From contig UQQN01000008.1 in NCBI GenBank assembly GCA_900543155.1, positions 1-40,173 of the forward strand: 40,173 bases of DNA, written 5' to 3'. Below the pieces are notes generated by a model that was not told where the DNA came from, did not search any database, and worked only from the letters and a program-made list of their open reading frames with translations. The stretch is from an uncultured Prevotella sp. Lineage in GTDB: Bacteria > Bacteroidota > Bacteroidia > Bacteroidales > Bacteroidaceae. Positions 24,535 through 33,396 of the stretch are shown piece after piece (within the stretch, counting starts at the first letter, position 1; each line of letters begins with the position of its first letter). The position numbers were made by a program, and so were the translations under genes.

Positions 24535-25575
24535 ATGAAAAAGACCATCTTGGTTACTGGTGGTACCGGTTTTATCGGTTCGCACACCACAGTAGAGTTG
24601 CAAAATGCAGGCTACGATGTTGTTATCGTAGATAACTTGTCTAACTCAAAAGCAGACGTTGTAGACGGTATCGAAAAGATTACTGGCATTCGTCCCGCTT
24701 TCGAAGAAGTAGACTGCTGCGATTTGGCAGCTTTGGAAGGCGTCTTCAAAAAATATCCCGCAATCACTGGTATTATCCACTTTGCAGCTTCAAAGGCTGT
24801 AGGCGAAAGCGTACAGTTGCCCTTGAAGTATTATGAAAACAACCTTGTTTCGCTTATCAACTTGCTTAAGCTCATGCCTAAGTATGATGTGAAGGGTATT
24901 ATCTTCTCTTCTTCATGCACAGTGTATGGTCAGCCCGATCCCGAGAACTTGCCCGTTACTGAGCAAGCTCCTATCAAAAAGGCTGAAAGCCCCTATGGTA
25001 ACACAAAGCAAATCAACGAGGAAATTATTCAGGACTACGTTCACAGTGGTGCTAAAATTAGCGCGATTATCTTGCGCTATTTCAACCCCATTGGTTCACA
25101 CCCCTCTGGTATCATCGGTGAAATGCCTAACGGTGTTCCCGCAAACCTCATTCCTTACCTCACTCAAACAGCAATGGGCATCCGTCCCTGCTTGAAGGTA
25201 TTTGGTGATGACTACGATACTCCCGATGGATCTTGCATCCGCGACTACATCTATGTGCTCGACCTTGCTAAGGCTCACGTAGCTGCTATGGCTCGTATCG
25301 TTGAGGATAAGAACACTGACCCCGTAGAAATCTACAATGTAGGTACTGGTAAAGGTGTGAGTGTATTGGAACTCATCAATACTTTCGAGAAGTGCACAGG
25401 TGTTAAACTTAACTACGAAATTGCTCCCCGTCGTGAAGGCGATATCGAAAAGGTTTGGGGTAACGTAGACAAGGCTAACAAGGTGCTTGGTTGGAAGGCA
25501 GTTCACACACTCGAAGAGGCTTTGACTTCTGCTTGGAATTGGCAACAGAAGCTTCGCGAACGTGGCATTATGTAA
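24535..25575 (+). CDS. galE: UDP-glucose 4-epimerase
   Basis: 346 residues of the short-chain dehydrogenase superfamily. The NAD-binding GGTGFIGSH starts at about residue 8. Catalytic YxxxK is Tyr154/Lys158 in SPYGNTK, and the Ser/Thr partner lies in FSSSCTVYG. The C-terminal half has RYFNPIGSHPSG, DYDTPDGSCIRDYIYVLDLAKAH and YNVGTGKGVSVLE, the GalE wording. It interconverts UDP-glucose and UDP-galactose in the cytoplasm for galactose use and surface polysaccharides. Monocistronic, with its own promoter and a hairpin after the stop. Confidence 0.96.
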   Translation: MKKTILVTGGTGFIGSHTTVELQNAGYDVVIVDNLSNSKADVVDGIEKITGIRPAFEEVDCCDLAALEGVFKKYPAITGIIHFAASKAVGESVQLPLKYYENNLVSLINLLKLMPKYDVKGIIFSSSCTVYGQPDPENLPVTEQAPIKKAESPYGNTKQINEEIIQDYVHSGAKISAIILRYFNPIGSHPSGIIGEMPNGVPANLIPYLTQTAMGIRPCLKVFGDDYDTPDGSCIRDYIYVLDLAKAHVAAMARIVEDKNTDPVEIYNVGTGKGVSVLELINTFEKCTGVKLNYEIAPRREGDIEKVWGNVDKANKVLGWKAVHTLEEALTSAWNWQQKLRERGIM

Positions 25576-25588
25576 TTTAGCTAATTGA

Positions 25589-25663
25589 AATATCTTAAGG
25601 GTTAAGAGTTAGGTGGCTGCGCACAAAACAACGTTGCTTACTTAGCACTTAACCCTTAATATT
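25589..25663 (+). terminator. Hairpin after galE
   Basis: Arms 25589-25606 and 25648-25663 pair (core TTAAGGGTTAAG with CTTAACCCTTAA) around a 41-base loop. There is only a weak T run, so terminator function is inferred. Confidence 0.5.
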
Positions 25664-25909
25664 TTGGCTGTAAAACATTTTTGAAAATCTGATTGCAAAA
25701 CAAAAATTTACTAAGTGAAAGAATAGAAAATCATTGCATAATAGTGATTTGTTTAATCTTTTACTTTAAGTATGGTTTTGTGTGCAGGTTTTTAAAATAC
25801 AAATAAAGAAAGCGTGGTGTTTTGCTGTGCATACCGTCTATTTTCTTTACATCGTTTTTGCAGTCTCTTGCACAATCCATATCCTTTAACCCTTATTTTC
25901 TGATTAAAA
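25664..25909. other. AT-rich spacer before nspC
   Basis: With the galE hairpin this makes a 334-base gap. I see no gene and no promoter that fits TAnnTTTG cleanly. Confidence 0.5.
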
Positions 25910-27055
25910 TTGCAACCCTACTATTTATTAGAAGAAAAACTTCTACGCAGAAATCTGACGTTGATAAAAAGCATTGCCGAAAAAGCTCAGGTAGAGTTTA
26001 TTTTGGCTTTTAAAGCTTATGCGCTTTGGAAGACTTTTCCAATCTTCCGCGAATACATCCATCATACCACGGCTTCATCACCTTATGAAGCACGTTTGGC
26101 GTATGAAGAATTTGGCACAAAGGCTCACACTTATTCGCCAGCCTACGAGGAGGATACTTTCGACACCATTTTGAAATGTTCAAGTCACATCACCTTTAAC
26201 AGTCTGTCGCAATTCAATAGATTTAAGGGGAATGTATTGGCGCAGGGTGAGGATCGTCCAAGTATGGGATTGCGTATTAATCCTGAGCATAGTGAGATTG
26301 AAACTGAGCTTTATAACCCTTGCGCGCCAGGTTCGCGTTTCGGTGTGTTAGCATCGCAACTCCCTGCACAATTACCCGCTGAAATCGAGGGTTTTCATTG
26401 CCACTGCCATTGCGAAAGTTCGGCAGAGGCTTTGCAAAATACCTTGGGCTGGATAGAGAAAAAATTCGGTGCTTGGCTTAATCAGGTAAAATGGTTAAAC
26501 TTGGGCGGTGGACATTTGGTGACTCGTAAGGGGTATAACGTAGATTTACTTGTAAAAATCTTGCAAGATTTTAAAGCAAAACACCCCAACTTACAACTGA
26601 TTTTAGAACCGGGTTCTGCCTTTGCTTGGCAAACAGGTAGCCTTGTTTCGCAAGTTGTTGATGTTGTTGAAAATAACGGAATTAAGACGGCTATATTAAA
26701 CGTAAGCTTTACCTGTCATATGCCCGACTGTTTGGAGATGCCATACCACCCTGCAGTGCGTGGGGCAGAAACCATAGAGGATGCTCGCGAACAAGGGTGT
26801 GAAACCGATGTTTGTGTTTATCGATTAGGAGGTAATAGCTGTTTGAGTGGCGACTATATGGGCTACTGGCGTTTTGAGAAACCTTTACAAGTGGGCGATG
26901 TTATAGTTTTTGAAGATATGATTCACTATACTACCGTGAAAACCAATATGTTTAACGGTATACATCATCCTGATTTGCGTATCGAAAAAATGGATGGTAG
27001 TGTAGAAACTTTAAGAACTTATGTCTACGAGGATTATCGTGACCGCATGGACTGA
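25910..27055 (+). CDS. nspC: Carboxynorspermidine decarboxylase
   Basis: 381 residues starting at TTG 25910; the frame is closed by a TGA nine bases upstream and no ATG is available before the conserved region, so TTG is the only NTG start. It is a fold III PLP enzyme of the alanine racemase type: the PLP lysine is Lys35 in ILAFKAYALW, followed by ATASSPYEARL-like sequence, HCHCESSAEAL, NLGGGHLV, EPGSAF and GGNSCLSGDYMG. It makes spermidine (or norspermidine) from the carboxy form in the polyamine route that starts from aspartate semialdehyde. The N-terminus lacks about six residues seen in relatives. It overlaps metA by one base. Confidence 0.9.
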   Translation: MQPYYLLEEKLLRRNLTLIKSIAEKAQVEFILAFKAYALWKTFPIFREYIHHTTASSPYEARLAYEEFGTKAHTYSPAYEEDTFDTILKCSSHITFNSLSQFNRFKGNVLAQGEDRPSMGLRINPEHSEIETELYNPCAPGSRFGVLASQLPAQLPAEIEGFHCHCHCESSAEALQNTLGWIEKKFGAWLNQVKWLNLGGGHLVTRKGYNVDLLVKILQDFKAKHPNLQLILEPGSAFAWQTGSLVSQVVDVVENNGIKTAILNVSFTCHMPDCLEMPYHPAVRGAETIEDAREQGCETDVCVYRLGGNSCLSGDYMGYWRFEKPLQVGDVIVFEDMIHYTTVKTNMFNGIHHPDLRIEKMDGSVETLRTYVYEDYRDRMD

Positions 27056-27945
27056 TGATTACGCGTATGGAAACAAATAGTGTGTGGGTGCCGAAGGACT
27101 TGCCTTGTGCTAAGGCGCTTGGACTGCCATTTTTTGAATTGGCAGAATGGCAAGAATGTAACTGCCAAAGGCGTGTACTGCTACTTAACTTGATGCCTGA
27201 AAAGGCAAAGACCGAAGCAGATATAGTGCGTACCTTAGTAGCTACGGGTGAAACCTGTCAGTTGATTCCTATCAAGATTAAGGGGCAAGTTTATAAAACT
27301 ACTCCCAAAGAGCACATGGATTCTTTTTATATTGATTTTGAGGATATTGAATGTGGTTACTTCGAGCGTTTGATTATAACTGGAGCGCCTCTTGAGCAAA
27401 TTCCTTTTGAGGAGGTGCGATATTGGCATCAATTACAAAATATCATGCATTGGGCTGATGAACACGTGCGTAGTACGCTGTATATATGTTGGGGTGCCCA
27501 GGCAGGACTTTATGAGCATTATGGCGTGGAGAAATATCCGTTGCCTGAAAAAATGTTTGGTGTGTTCTCGCAAAAAGTGTTGAATGCGGATAATCCTTTA
27601 ATGCACGAACTTACTCCAGCTTTTTTGATGCCTAATTCTCGTCATACAGAAGTGCGATTGGTAGATGTGTTATCCATGGCAGAAAAAGGACTTGTTACGC
27701 TTGCTGTGAGCGAAGAGAGCGGGGTGGGCATAATGGCAACTGCAGACTGCAAACGTGTTTTTGTGGTGGGGCATTTGGAATATAATGCACATACGCTTGA
27801 TGATGAATATCGTCGCGACCTTTCAAAGAAACTCCCAATAAAGCGCCCCTTGCATTACTACGATGAAGACGGCGAAATTTGTTATTCATGGCAAAATGAT
27901 GCAGTGACGTTTTATCGAAATTGGGTCGCATCCCTAAGTATGTGA
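27055..27945 (+). CDS. metA: Homoserine O-acyltransferase (probably acetyl-specific)
   Basis: 296 residues of the MetA (HTS/HTA) family, first step of methionine synthesis. The catalytic nucleophile is Cys145 in YICWGAQAGLYEHYG; His240 and Glu242 lie in GHLEYN (usually GHSEYD). SRHTEV and the INLMP-like LLNLMPEK are also present. Position 114, in TGAPLE, is Glu; known work links Glu here to acetyl-CoA and Gly to succinyl-CoA, so the product is probably O-acetylhomoserine. The MPE (not MPT) and LEYN changes make it somewhat divergent. The ATG shares one base with the nspC stop, indicating translational coupling. Confidence 0.88.
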   Translation: MITRMETNSVWVPKDLPCAKALGLPFFELAEWQECNCQRRVLLLNLMPEKAKTEADIVRTLVATGETCQLIPIKIKGQVYKTTPKEHMDSFYIDFEDIECGYFERLIITGAPLEQIPFEEVRYWHQLQNIMHWADEHVRSTLYICWGAQAGLYEHYGVEKYPLPEKMFGVFSQKVLNADNPLMHELTPAFLMPNSRHTEVRLVDVLSMAEKGLVTLAVSEESGVGIMATADCKRVFVVGHLEYNAHTLDDEYRRDLSKKLPIKRPLHYYDEDGEICYSWQNDAVTFYRNWVASLSM

Positions 27946-28173
27946 AGGTGTGAGTGAATAGGTCCGAGCGTATGCACCTATAGGTAGAAAGCAAAAATAA
28001 TAAAAAGTTTGATAGAATTTGCTGTTTTAATGAGCTGCAATACCATCATCAATTCATAGTCGTAATGAGGCATTTTACCCTGTTTTATCTCTTAAAACAC
28101 AGATTAGCAGTGGAATAGCGCGTGTAAAACCCTTTTTTTTGCTTTAAAAACTACCATCTTACTGATATTTTTG

Positions 28174-28181
28174 TAAATTTG
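28174..28181 (+). promoter_or_regulatory. -7 box of tkt
   Basis: TAAATTTG, 42 bases before the ATG at 28224. It also shows that a TTG reading starting at 28179 cannot be the gene start. Confidence 0.6.
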
Positions 28182-28223
28182 CACCAAAAATATTTTTGCC
28201 ACAAAACAAAATTGAATATAGCA

Positions 28224-30254
28224 ATGTCAATGGAACATTCAAAAGAACTCATGAATCTTGCTGCCGACAATATTCGTATTTTGGCTGCAAGTATGGTAGA
28301 GAACGCTAAGTCTGGACACCCCGGTGGTGCCATGGGTGGTGCTGACTTTATCAATGTCCTCTATTCCGAATTTCTTAACTTTGATCCCGAAGAAGCTACA
28401 TGGCGCTGCCGTGACCGTTTCTTCCTTGACCCGGGACACATGTCGCCAATGCTGTATTCACAATTGGCACTAATCGGTAACTATACTATTGACGAACTCA
28501 AGCAGTTCCGTCAATGGGGTTCTCCAACTCCTGGACACCCTGAAGTTTGCCAAACTCGCGGTATTGAAAATACCAGTGGTCCCCTCGGACAAGGTCATAC
28601 TTACGCAGTAGGTGCTGCAATTGCTGCAAAGGCTTTGTATGCTCGCACAGGTAATCCTGGGTTTAATAAAGAGAAAATTTACGCATACATCTCAGATGGT
28701 GGTGTGCAAGAGGAAATCTCACAGGGCGCAGGTCGTATTGCGGGTCACCTTGGTTTGAATAACCTTATCATGTTCTTCGATGCAAACGAAGTACAGCTCT
28801 CAACTGACACTTCTGCCGTTATCTCTGAGGATACAGGTATGAAATATCGTTCTTGGAATTGGAACGTAATTGAAGTGGATGGTAATGACCCTGATCAAAT
28901 CCGCGAAGCTTTGAAGGCTGCTAACGCTGAAGAGTCTCGTCCTACACTTATTATCGGTCACTGTGTGATGGGTAAGGGCGCTCGTAAGGCTGATGGCACT
29001 TCGTATGAACGTAACTGCAAAACTCACGGTGCTCCCCTTGGTGGTGATGCGTATGTGAACACTATAAAGAATTTGGGCGGTGATCCCGAAAATCCTTTCG
29101 TGATTCGTGAAGAAGTACAAAAGATGTACGACGAACGTAAGACTGAACTCCGTAAGATTGTGGCAGAACGCCGCGCAGAAGAGAAGGTTTGGGAAGAGGC
29201 AAATCCTGAAAAGGCTGCACTCTTGAACGATTGGATGGCAGGTAAACTTCCTAATATTCCTTGGGAAACTATCGAGCAGAAACCTAACTCACCGACACGT
29301 AATGGTTCTTCTGTATGCTTGAGCCTCTTGTCTGAGTATGTGCCTAACATGATCGTGTCTTCGGCTGACCTTTGCAACTCTGATAAGACAGACGGCTTCT
29401 TGAAGCATACTACTGAAATTACACGTACCAACTTTGCAGGTGGTTTCTTGCAGGCAGGTGTTTCTGAGTTGACTATGGCTTGTGTCTGCATTGGTATGAT
29501 GCTTCATGGTGGTGTAATTACAGCAATGGGTACGTTCTTCGTATTCTCTGACTATATGAAACCTGCTATTCGTATGGCAGCTTTGATGGAGGTTCCTGTG
29601 AAGTTTGTTTGGACACACGATGCTTTCCGCGTAGGTGAAGATGGTCCTACTCACGAACCTGTAGAACAGGAAGCTCAAATCCGTTTGATGGAGAAATTGA
29701 AGAATCACAGCGGTCGTGACAGTGTACGTGTGCTTCGTCCTTGCGATGTGCATGCCGTAACAGAGTGCTGGAAGATGGCTATGGAGAATATGGATACTCC
29801 TACTGCCTTGATTTTCAGTCGTCAGAATGTGAACGACCTGCCTGCAGGTACAGAATACAAAGAAGGCGTGCTCCGTGGTGCTTATGCTGTAGTAAAAGAA
29901 GAGAATCCTGATGTAATTTTGGTTGCTTCGGGTTCAGAAGTAAGCACTTTGGTTGACACTGCTGCCTTGTTGAAAGAAGATGGCATTAAGGCTCGCGTGG
30001 TAAGCTGTCCGAGCGAAGGTCTTTTCCGTCGTCAAAGCAAGGAGTATCAAGAAGCATTACTCCCCACAGGTGGTAAGATTTTTGCACTCACTGCAGGTTT
30101 GCCTGTAACTTTTGAAGGAATTGCAGGCTCTAACGGTAAGGTGTATGGTCTTGAAAGTTTCGGCTTTAGCGCTCCTTACAAGGTGCTTGACGAAAAGCTT
30201 GGCTTTACTCCGCAAAACATTCACAACGAGGTTTTGGCTTACTTGAACAAATAA
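28224..30254 (+). CDS. tkt: Transketolase
   Basis: 676 residues from ATG 28224. The thiamine diphosphate domain shows SGHPGGAMGGADF, GPLGQGHTYAVG and SDGGVQEEISQGAGRIAGHLG (the place of the usual GDG...EG motif). The pyrimidine domain shows WTHDAFRVGEDGPTHEPVEQ with the catalytic Glu, and the C-terminal domain VSCPSEGLF. It moves two-carbon units between pentose, tetrose and triose phosphates. Neighbour rpiB completes a pentose-phosphate pair 129 bases downstream. Length is normal. Confidence 0.96.
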   Translation: MSMEHSKELMNLAADNIRILAASMVENAKSGHPGGAMGGADFINVLYSEFLNFDPEEATWRCRDRFFLDPGHMSPMLYSQLALIGNYTIDELKQFRQWGSPTPGHPEVCQTRGIENTSGPLGQGHTYAVGAAIAAKALYARTGNPGFNKEKIYAYISDGGVQEEISQGAGRIAGHLGLNNLIMFFDANEVQLSTDTSAVISEDTGMKYRSWNWNVIEVDGNDPDQIREALKAANAEESRPTLIIGHCVMGKGARKADGTSYERNCKTHGAPLGGDAYVNTIKNLGGDPENPFVIREEVQKMYDERKTELRKIVAERRAEEKVWEEANPEKAALLNDWMAGKLPNIPWETIEQKPNSPTRNGSSVCLSLLSEYVPNMIVSSADLCNSDKTDGFLKHTTEITRTNFAGGFLQAGVSELTMACVCIGMMLHGGVITAMGTFFVFSDYMKPAIRMAALMEVPVKFVWTHDAFRVGEDGPTHEPVEQEAQIRLMEKLKNHSGRDSVRVLRPCDVHAVTECWKMAMENMDTPTALIFSRQNVNDLPAGTEYKEGVLRGAYAVVKEENPDVILVASGSEVSTLVDTAALLKEDGIKARVVSCPSEGLFRRQSKEYQEALLPTGGKIFALTAGLPVTFEGIAGSNGKVYGLESFGFSAPYKVLDEKLGFTPQNIHNEVLAYLNK

Positions 30255-30275
30255 AATAAATAAGAAGTTCTGATT

Positions 30276-30353
30276 TTAAAAGTTTGAAAGTTTATGAGTT
30301 GTATAGGATAAGCGATGCGAATTTTCTTCACTTATAAACTTTTGAACTTTTAA
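30276..30353 (+). repeat. Inverted repeat between tkt and rpiB
   Basis: 20-base arms 30276-30295 and 30334-30353 pair except at two central positions. A/T-only stems of this kind may protect the tkt end or attenuate rpiB. Confidence 0.6.
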
Positions 30354-30383
30354 ATTCTTAAATTCTTAAATAAGATATATACA

Positions 30384-30809
30384 ATGATAGGACTTGCAAG
30401 TGATCATGCTGGTTACGACTTGAAGCAGTATGTGAAACAATATCTTGAAGAAAAGGGCATTGAATATAAGGATTATGGCACCTATAGCACAGATAGTTGC
30501 GATTATCCTGACTTTGCTCACGCCTTGGCAAGAGGTATCGAACAGTGCGAAGTAGAAAAAGGTATTGCCATCTGCGGTAGTGGAGAAGGTATTTCTATGA
30601 CCTTGAACAAGCATCAGCAAATTCGTGCTGCTTTAGTTTGGATTCCTGAAATTGCACACATGACGCGTTTGCATAACGATGCCAATGTGTTGGTAATGCC
30701 AGGTCGTTACATCGACAATGCAACCGCACACGACATTATGGAAGAGTTCTTCAATACAGAATTTGAAGGCGGACGCCATATTCGTAGAATCGAGAAGATT
30801 CCCGTGTAA
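30384..30809 (+). CDS. rpiB: Ribose 5-phosphate isomerase B
   Basis: 141 residues of the RpiB/LacAB family: MIGLASDHAGYDLK at the start, DYPDFAHALARGI, the CGSGEGISM loop carrying the likely catalytic Cys, NKHQQIRAALVW, and ARLHNDANVLVMPGR-type wording (TRLHNDANVLVMPGRYI). It interconverts ribose 5-phosphate and ribulose 5-phosphate, and is functionally linked to tkt just upstream. Confidence 0.95.
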   Translation: MIGLASDHAGYDLKQYVKQYLEEKGIEYKDYGTYSTDSCDYPDFAHALARGIEQCEVEKGIAICGSGEGISMTLNKHQQIRAALVWIPEIAHMTRLHNDANVLVMPGRYIDNATAHDIMEEFFNTEFEGGRHIRRIEKIPV

Positions 30810-30896
30810 GTAACCCTCCTTGTGAGAAGGTAGGTTCGTAAACTCCCCAAAAAATCGATTTTGAGCAAGGAATGCTGAAAAAAAGTGATACAAAAC

Positions 30897-30928
30897 TTGT
30901 TCTGTATCAGTTAGATTTAGTATCTTTG
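30897..30928 (+). promoter_or_regulatory. Promoter of the HU gene
   Basis: TTG at 30897-30899, 21-base spacer, TATCTTTG at 30921-30928, 46 bases before the ATG. Confidence 0.7.
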
Positions 30929-30973
30929 CACTCGCTTTAGTAAAAACGTAAAACAAAATAACACTTAACTAGA

Positions 30974-31264
30974 ATGACAAAATCGGAAATCATCAAAGCT
31001 GTTGCCAATAAGACTGGCGTTGATCGTAATTCTGCGTCGAAAGTCGTTGAGGCTTTTACTAACGAAATTAAAATAGCTTTGCTTGAAGGAAATAGTGTGA
31101 GCATGCGTGGTTTTGGTACTTTCTACCTCAAGCGTCGTGCCGAAAAGACTGCTCGAAATATGCAGAGCAATACTACTATTATTATTCCCGCACATGATAT
31201 TGCAGCCTTTAAGCCTGCAAAGGAGTTTGCTGTTACGATTAAGGACAAAAGTTCTGAAGCTTAA
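30974..31264 (+). CDS. HU family DNA-binding protein
   Basis: 96 residues: MTKSEIIKAVANKTGVDRNSASKVVEAF helices, VSMRGFGTFYLKRRAEKTARN for the beta arm base, and the flexible arm with INPA-like IIPAHDIAAFKPAKEF. It binds and bends DNA as a dimer. It is followed after 38 bases by a tiny basic peptide gene and a strong terminator. Confidence 0.94.
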   Translation: MTKSEIIKAVANKTGVDRNSASKVVEAFTNEIKIALLEGNSVSMRGFGTFYLKRRAEKTARNMQSNTTIIIPAHDIAAFKPAKEFAVTIKDKSSEA

Positions 31265-31302
31265 AATATAACTAACATAATTAACCATAAAACGTAATAG
31301 GT

Positions 31303-31392
31303 ATGCCTAACGGAAAAAAGAAAAAAAGACACAAGATGTCTACTCACAAACGTAAAAAAAGACTGCGCAAGAATCGTCATAAGAGCAAATAA
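31303..31392 (+). CDS. 29-residue AURKAIP1/COX24-like basic peptide
   Basis: Encodes 29 residues, starting MPNGKKKKRHKM and ending LRKNRHKSK; 17 of the 29 are Lys or Arg. I recognise the THKRKKRLRKNRHK motif as that of the small AURKAIP1/COX24 (mS38/bS22-type) proteins that sit in the small ribosomal subunit; Bacteroidetes carry a short version. It lies between HU and a strong terminator and may share the HU transcript. Its role in the ribosome is inferred from the family. Confidence 0.82.
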   Translation: MPNGKKKKRHKMSTHKRKKRLRKNRHKSK

Positions 31393-31428
31393 GCTCGACG
31401 TCTCTCTATAACGAGTCTTTAAATGCAA

Positions 31429-31495
31429 AACGAGTAAACGAGCTTTCCTTATGTCCTCAAAAAGGACGTATGTCTCGTTTGCTCGTTCTTTTTTT
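31429..31495 (+). terminator. Strong terminator after HU and the COX24-like gene
   Basis: 14-base arms 31429-31442 and 31474-31487 pair with one wobble; an inner GTCCT/AGGAC stem caps it, and a T run to 31495 follows. Confidence 0.85.
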
Positions 31496-31556
31496 AAACC
31501 CCATATTGTGACCCTAAGACATCTAATGACTATAGGGCACAAAATAAAAAATCATC

Positions 31557-33140
31557 ATGACAAGCGAAGTTATTGTAGATGTAACCAAAAAAGACATTTC
31601 CATTGCCTTGCTCGAGGATAAACGCCTTGTGGAGTTTCAAAGAGAGGGTAGGTCGGAACATTTCTCAGTGGGAAACATCTACTTGGCAAAAGTGAAAAAA
31701 CTGATGCCTGGACTCAATGCTTGCTTCGTGAATGTCGGTTACGAGCGTGATGCCTTCTTACACTATTTGGACTTGGGCACACGTTTTAACTATCAGGAAA
31801 AATTCCTACAACTTCTGGGTGACGGACGCAAAAATGTGACGCTCGACAAATTAGGCAAACAAGCCGATTTGGAGAAAGACGGCAGCATACAGAATACGCT
31901 GAAGGTGGGACAAGAAATCTTGGTGCAGATAGTAAAAGAACCTATCAATACGAAAGGACCACGACTTACGTCGGAACTCTCGTTTGCAGGTCGATTCCTT
32001 GTACTCATTCCATTTAGTGACAAAATTTCCGTTTCATCAAAAATTAAATCGGGAGCCGAACGCACACGCCTTAAACAGCTTATTCAAAGCATTAAACCGA
32101 AAGGTTTTGGTGTGATTATACGTACTGTCGCCGAAAATATGCGTGTGGCAGAACTTGATAATGAAATGCAAATTCTGCTCAAACGATGGGAAGACACCGT
32201 GGCAAAAGTGAAACAAGCACGCCGCGAACTTGTAAAACTCCCGATGTTGACTTACGAGGAAACAAGTCGAACAGTAGCTTTGCTACGAGACTTGTTTAAT
32301 CCTTCGTACGAAAATATTTATGTCAACGACGCTTCGGTTTATAACGAAGTGAAAAGCTACGTGGGACTGATTGCTCCACAATGTAAAGATATTGTCAAAC
32401 TTTATAAGGGTAGTGTGCCTATTTTTGACAATTACTCTGTTACAAAACAGATAAAAACCTCGTTGGGTAGAACGGTGACTTATAAGCATGGAGCTTATCT
32501 TATTATCGAACAAACCGAGGCTTTACATGTAGTTGACGTAAATAGTGGTAATCGCTCAAAAAACGCTGAAGGACAAGAAGAGAATGCACTCGATGTAAAT
32601 TTGGGTGCTGCAGACGAGTTGGCACGACAGCTTAGACTGCGCGATATGGGTGGTATTATTGTGGTGGACTTTATTGATATGAGTACACCCGAAAACCGCC
32701 AAAAACTCTATGAGCGCATGGTTGAGAATATGAAAAAAGACCGTGCACGACATAGCATTTTGCCGCTTTCTAAATTTGGATTGATGCAGATTACCCGACA
32801 ACGTGTACGTCCGGTTATGGATGTTAACGTGGAAGAAACGTGCCCCACATGTGGGGGAACTGGAAAAATTAAACCCAGCATCTTGTTTACAGATTCTCTT
32901 GAAACAAAGATTGACACACTCGTAAACAAATTGAATATTAAGCGTTTCCGTCTTTATGTTCACCCGTTTGTAGCAGCTTACATCAACCAAGGTGTTTTCT
33001 CTATCAAACGACGTTGGCAGTTGAAGTATGGATTAGGGGTAAAGGTTTATCCCAACCAAAAGTTGGCTTATCTGCAATATGCCTTCTTCGATATGAAGGG
33101 AGAGGAAATTATGATGAGACAACAAAACGACATGAAGTAA
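31557..33140 (+). CDS. rng: Ribonuclease G/E family endoribonuclease
   Basis: 527 residues. An S1-type RNA-binding domain lies at about residues 35-130 (GNIYLAKVKKLMPGLNACFVNVGYERDAFLHY). The catalytic metal ligands are probably Asp327 in VVDVNSGN and Asp371 in VVDFIDMS, 44 apart as in E. coli RNase E (303/346). The zinc-link cysteines are Cys429 and Cys432 in CPTCGGTG. It lacks the long C-terminal scaffold of RNase E, so it is the RNase G type; it matures rRNA and decays mRNA. Own terminator downstream. Confidence 0.94.
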   Translation: MTSEVIVDVTKKDISIALLEDKRLVEFQREGRSEHFSVGNIYLAKVKKLMPGLNACFVNVGYERDAFLHYLDLGTRFNYQEKFLQLLGDGRKNVTLDKLGKQADLEKDGSIQNTLKVGQEILVQIVKEPINTKGPRLTSELSFAGRFLVLIPFSDKISVSSKIKSGAERTRLKQLIQSIKPKGFGVIIRTVAENMRVAELDNEMQILLKRWEDTVAKVKQARRELVKLPMLTYEETSRTVALLRDLFNPSYENIYVNDASVYNEVKSYVGLIAPQCKDIVKLYKGSVPIFDNYSVTKQIKTSLGRTVTYKHGAYLIIEQTEALHVVDVNSGNRSKNAEGQEENALDVNLGAADELARQLRLRDMGGIIVVDFIDMSTPENRQKLYERMVENMKKDRARHSILPLSKFGLMQITRQRVRPVMDVNVEETCPTCGGTGKIKPSILFTDSLETKIDTLVNKLNIKRFRLYVHPFVAAYINQGVFSIKRRWQLKYGLGVKVYPNQKLAYLQYAFFDMKGEEIMMRQQNDMK

Positions 33141-33167
33141 GCATCTTTTTTAAGATCAAGACTAAAA

Positions 33168-33199
33168 ACCTGGAGCATTTGTGTGTTCCAGGTTTTTTG
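33168..33199 (+). terminator. Rho-independent terminator of rng
   Basis: AACCTGGA (33168-33175) pairs with TCCAGGTT (33188-33195), then four more T. Confidence 0.85.
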
Positions 33200-33339
33200 C
33201 ATTTCTTTTGATAGAGAAGTATTTTTTGAACCTATAGAATTCAGAACTTTTAACCTGAACGAGGACGTAAATTTTTTTGTTTAACTGTAAAATCTTGTCT
33301 TATCTGTTTTTTATTGATGTAAATGAACGTGTAAAATAC

Positions 33340-33370
33340 TTTGATTTGTCCGTTTTTATGCGTATTTTTG
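33340..33370 (+). promoter_or_regulatory. Promoter of the nqr operon
   Basis: TTTG at 33340-33343, 19-base spacer, TATTTTTG at 33363-33370. Leader of about 21 bases before ATG 33397. Confidence 0.78.
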
Positions 33371-33396
33371 CACGAAAATATATTTTTATTTCTCGA

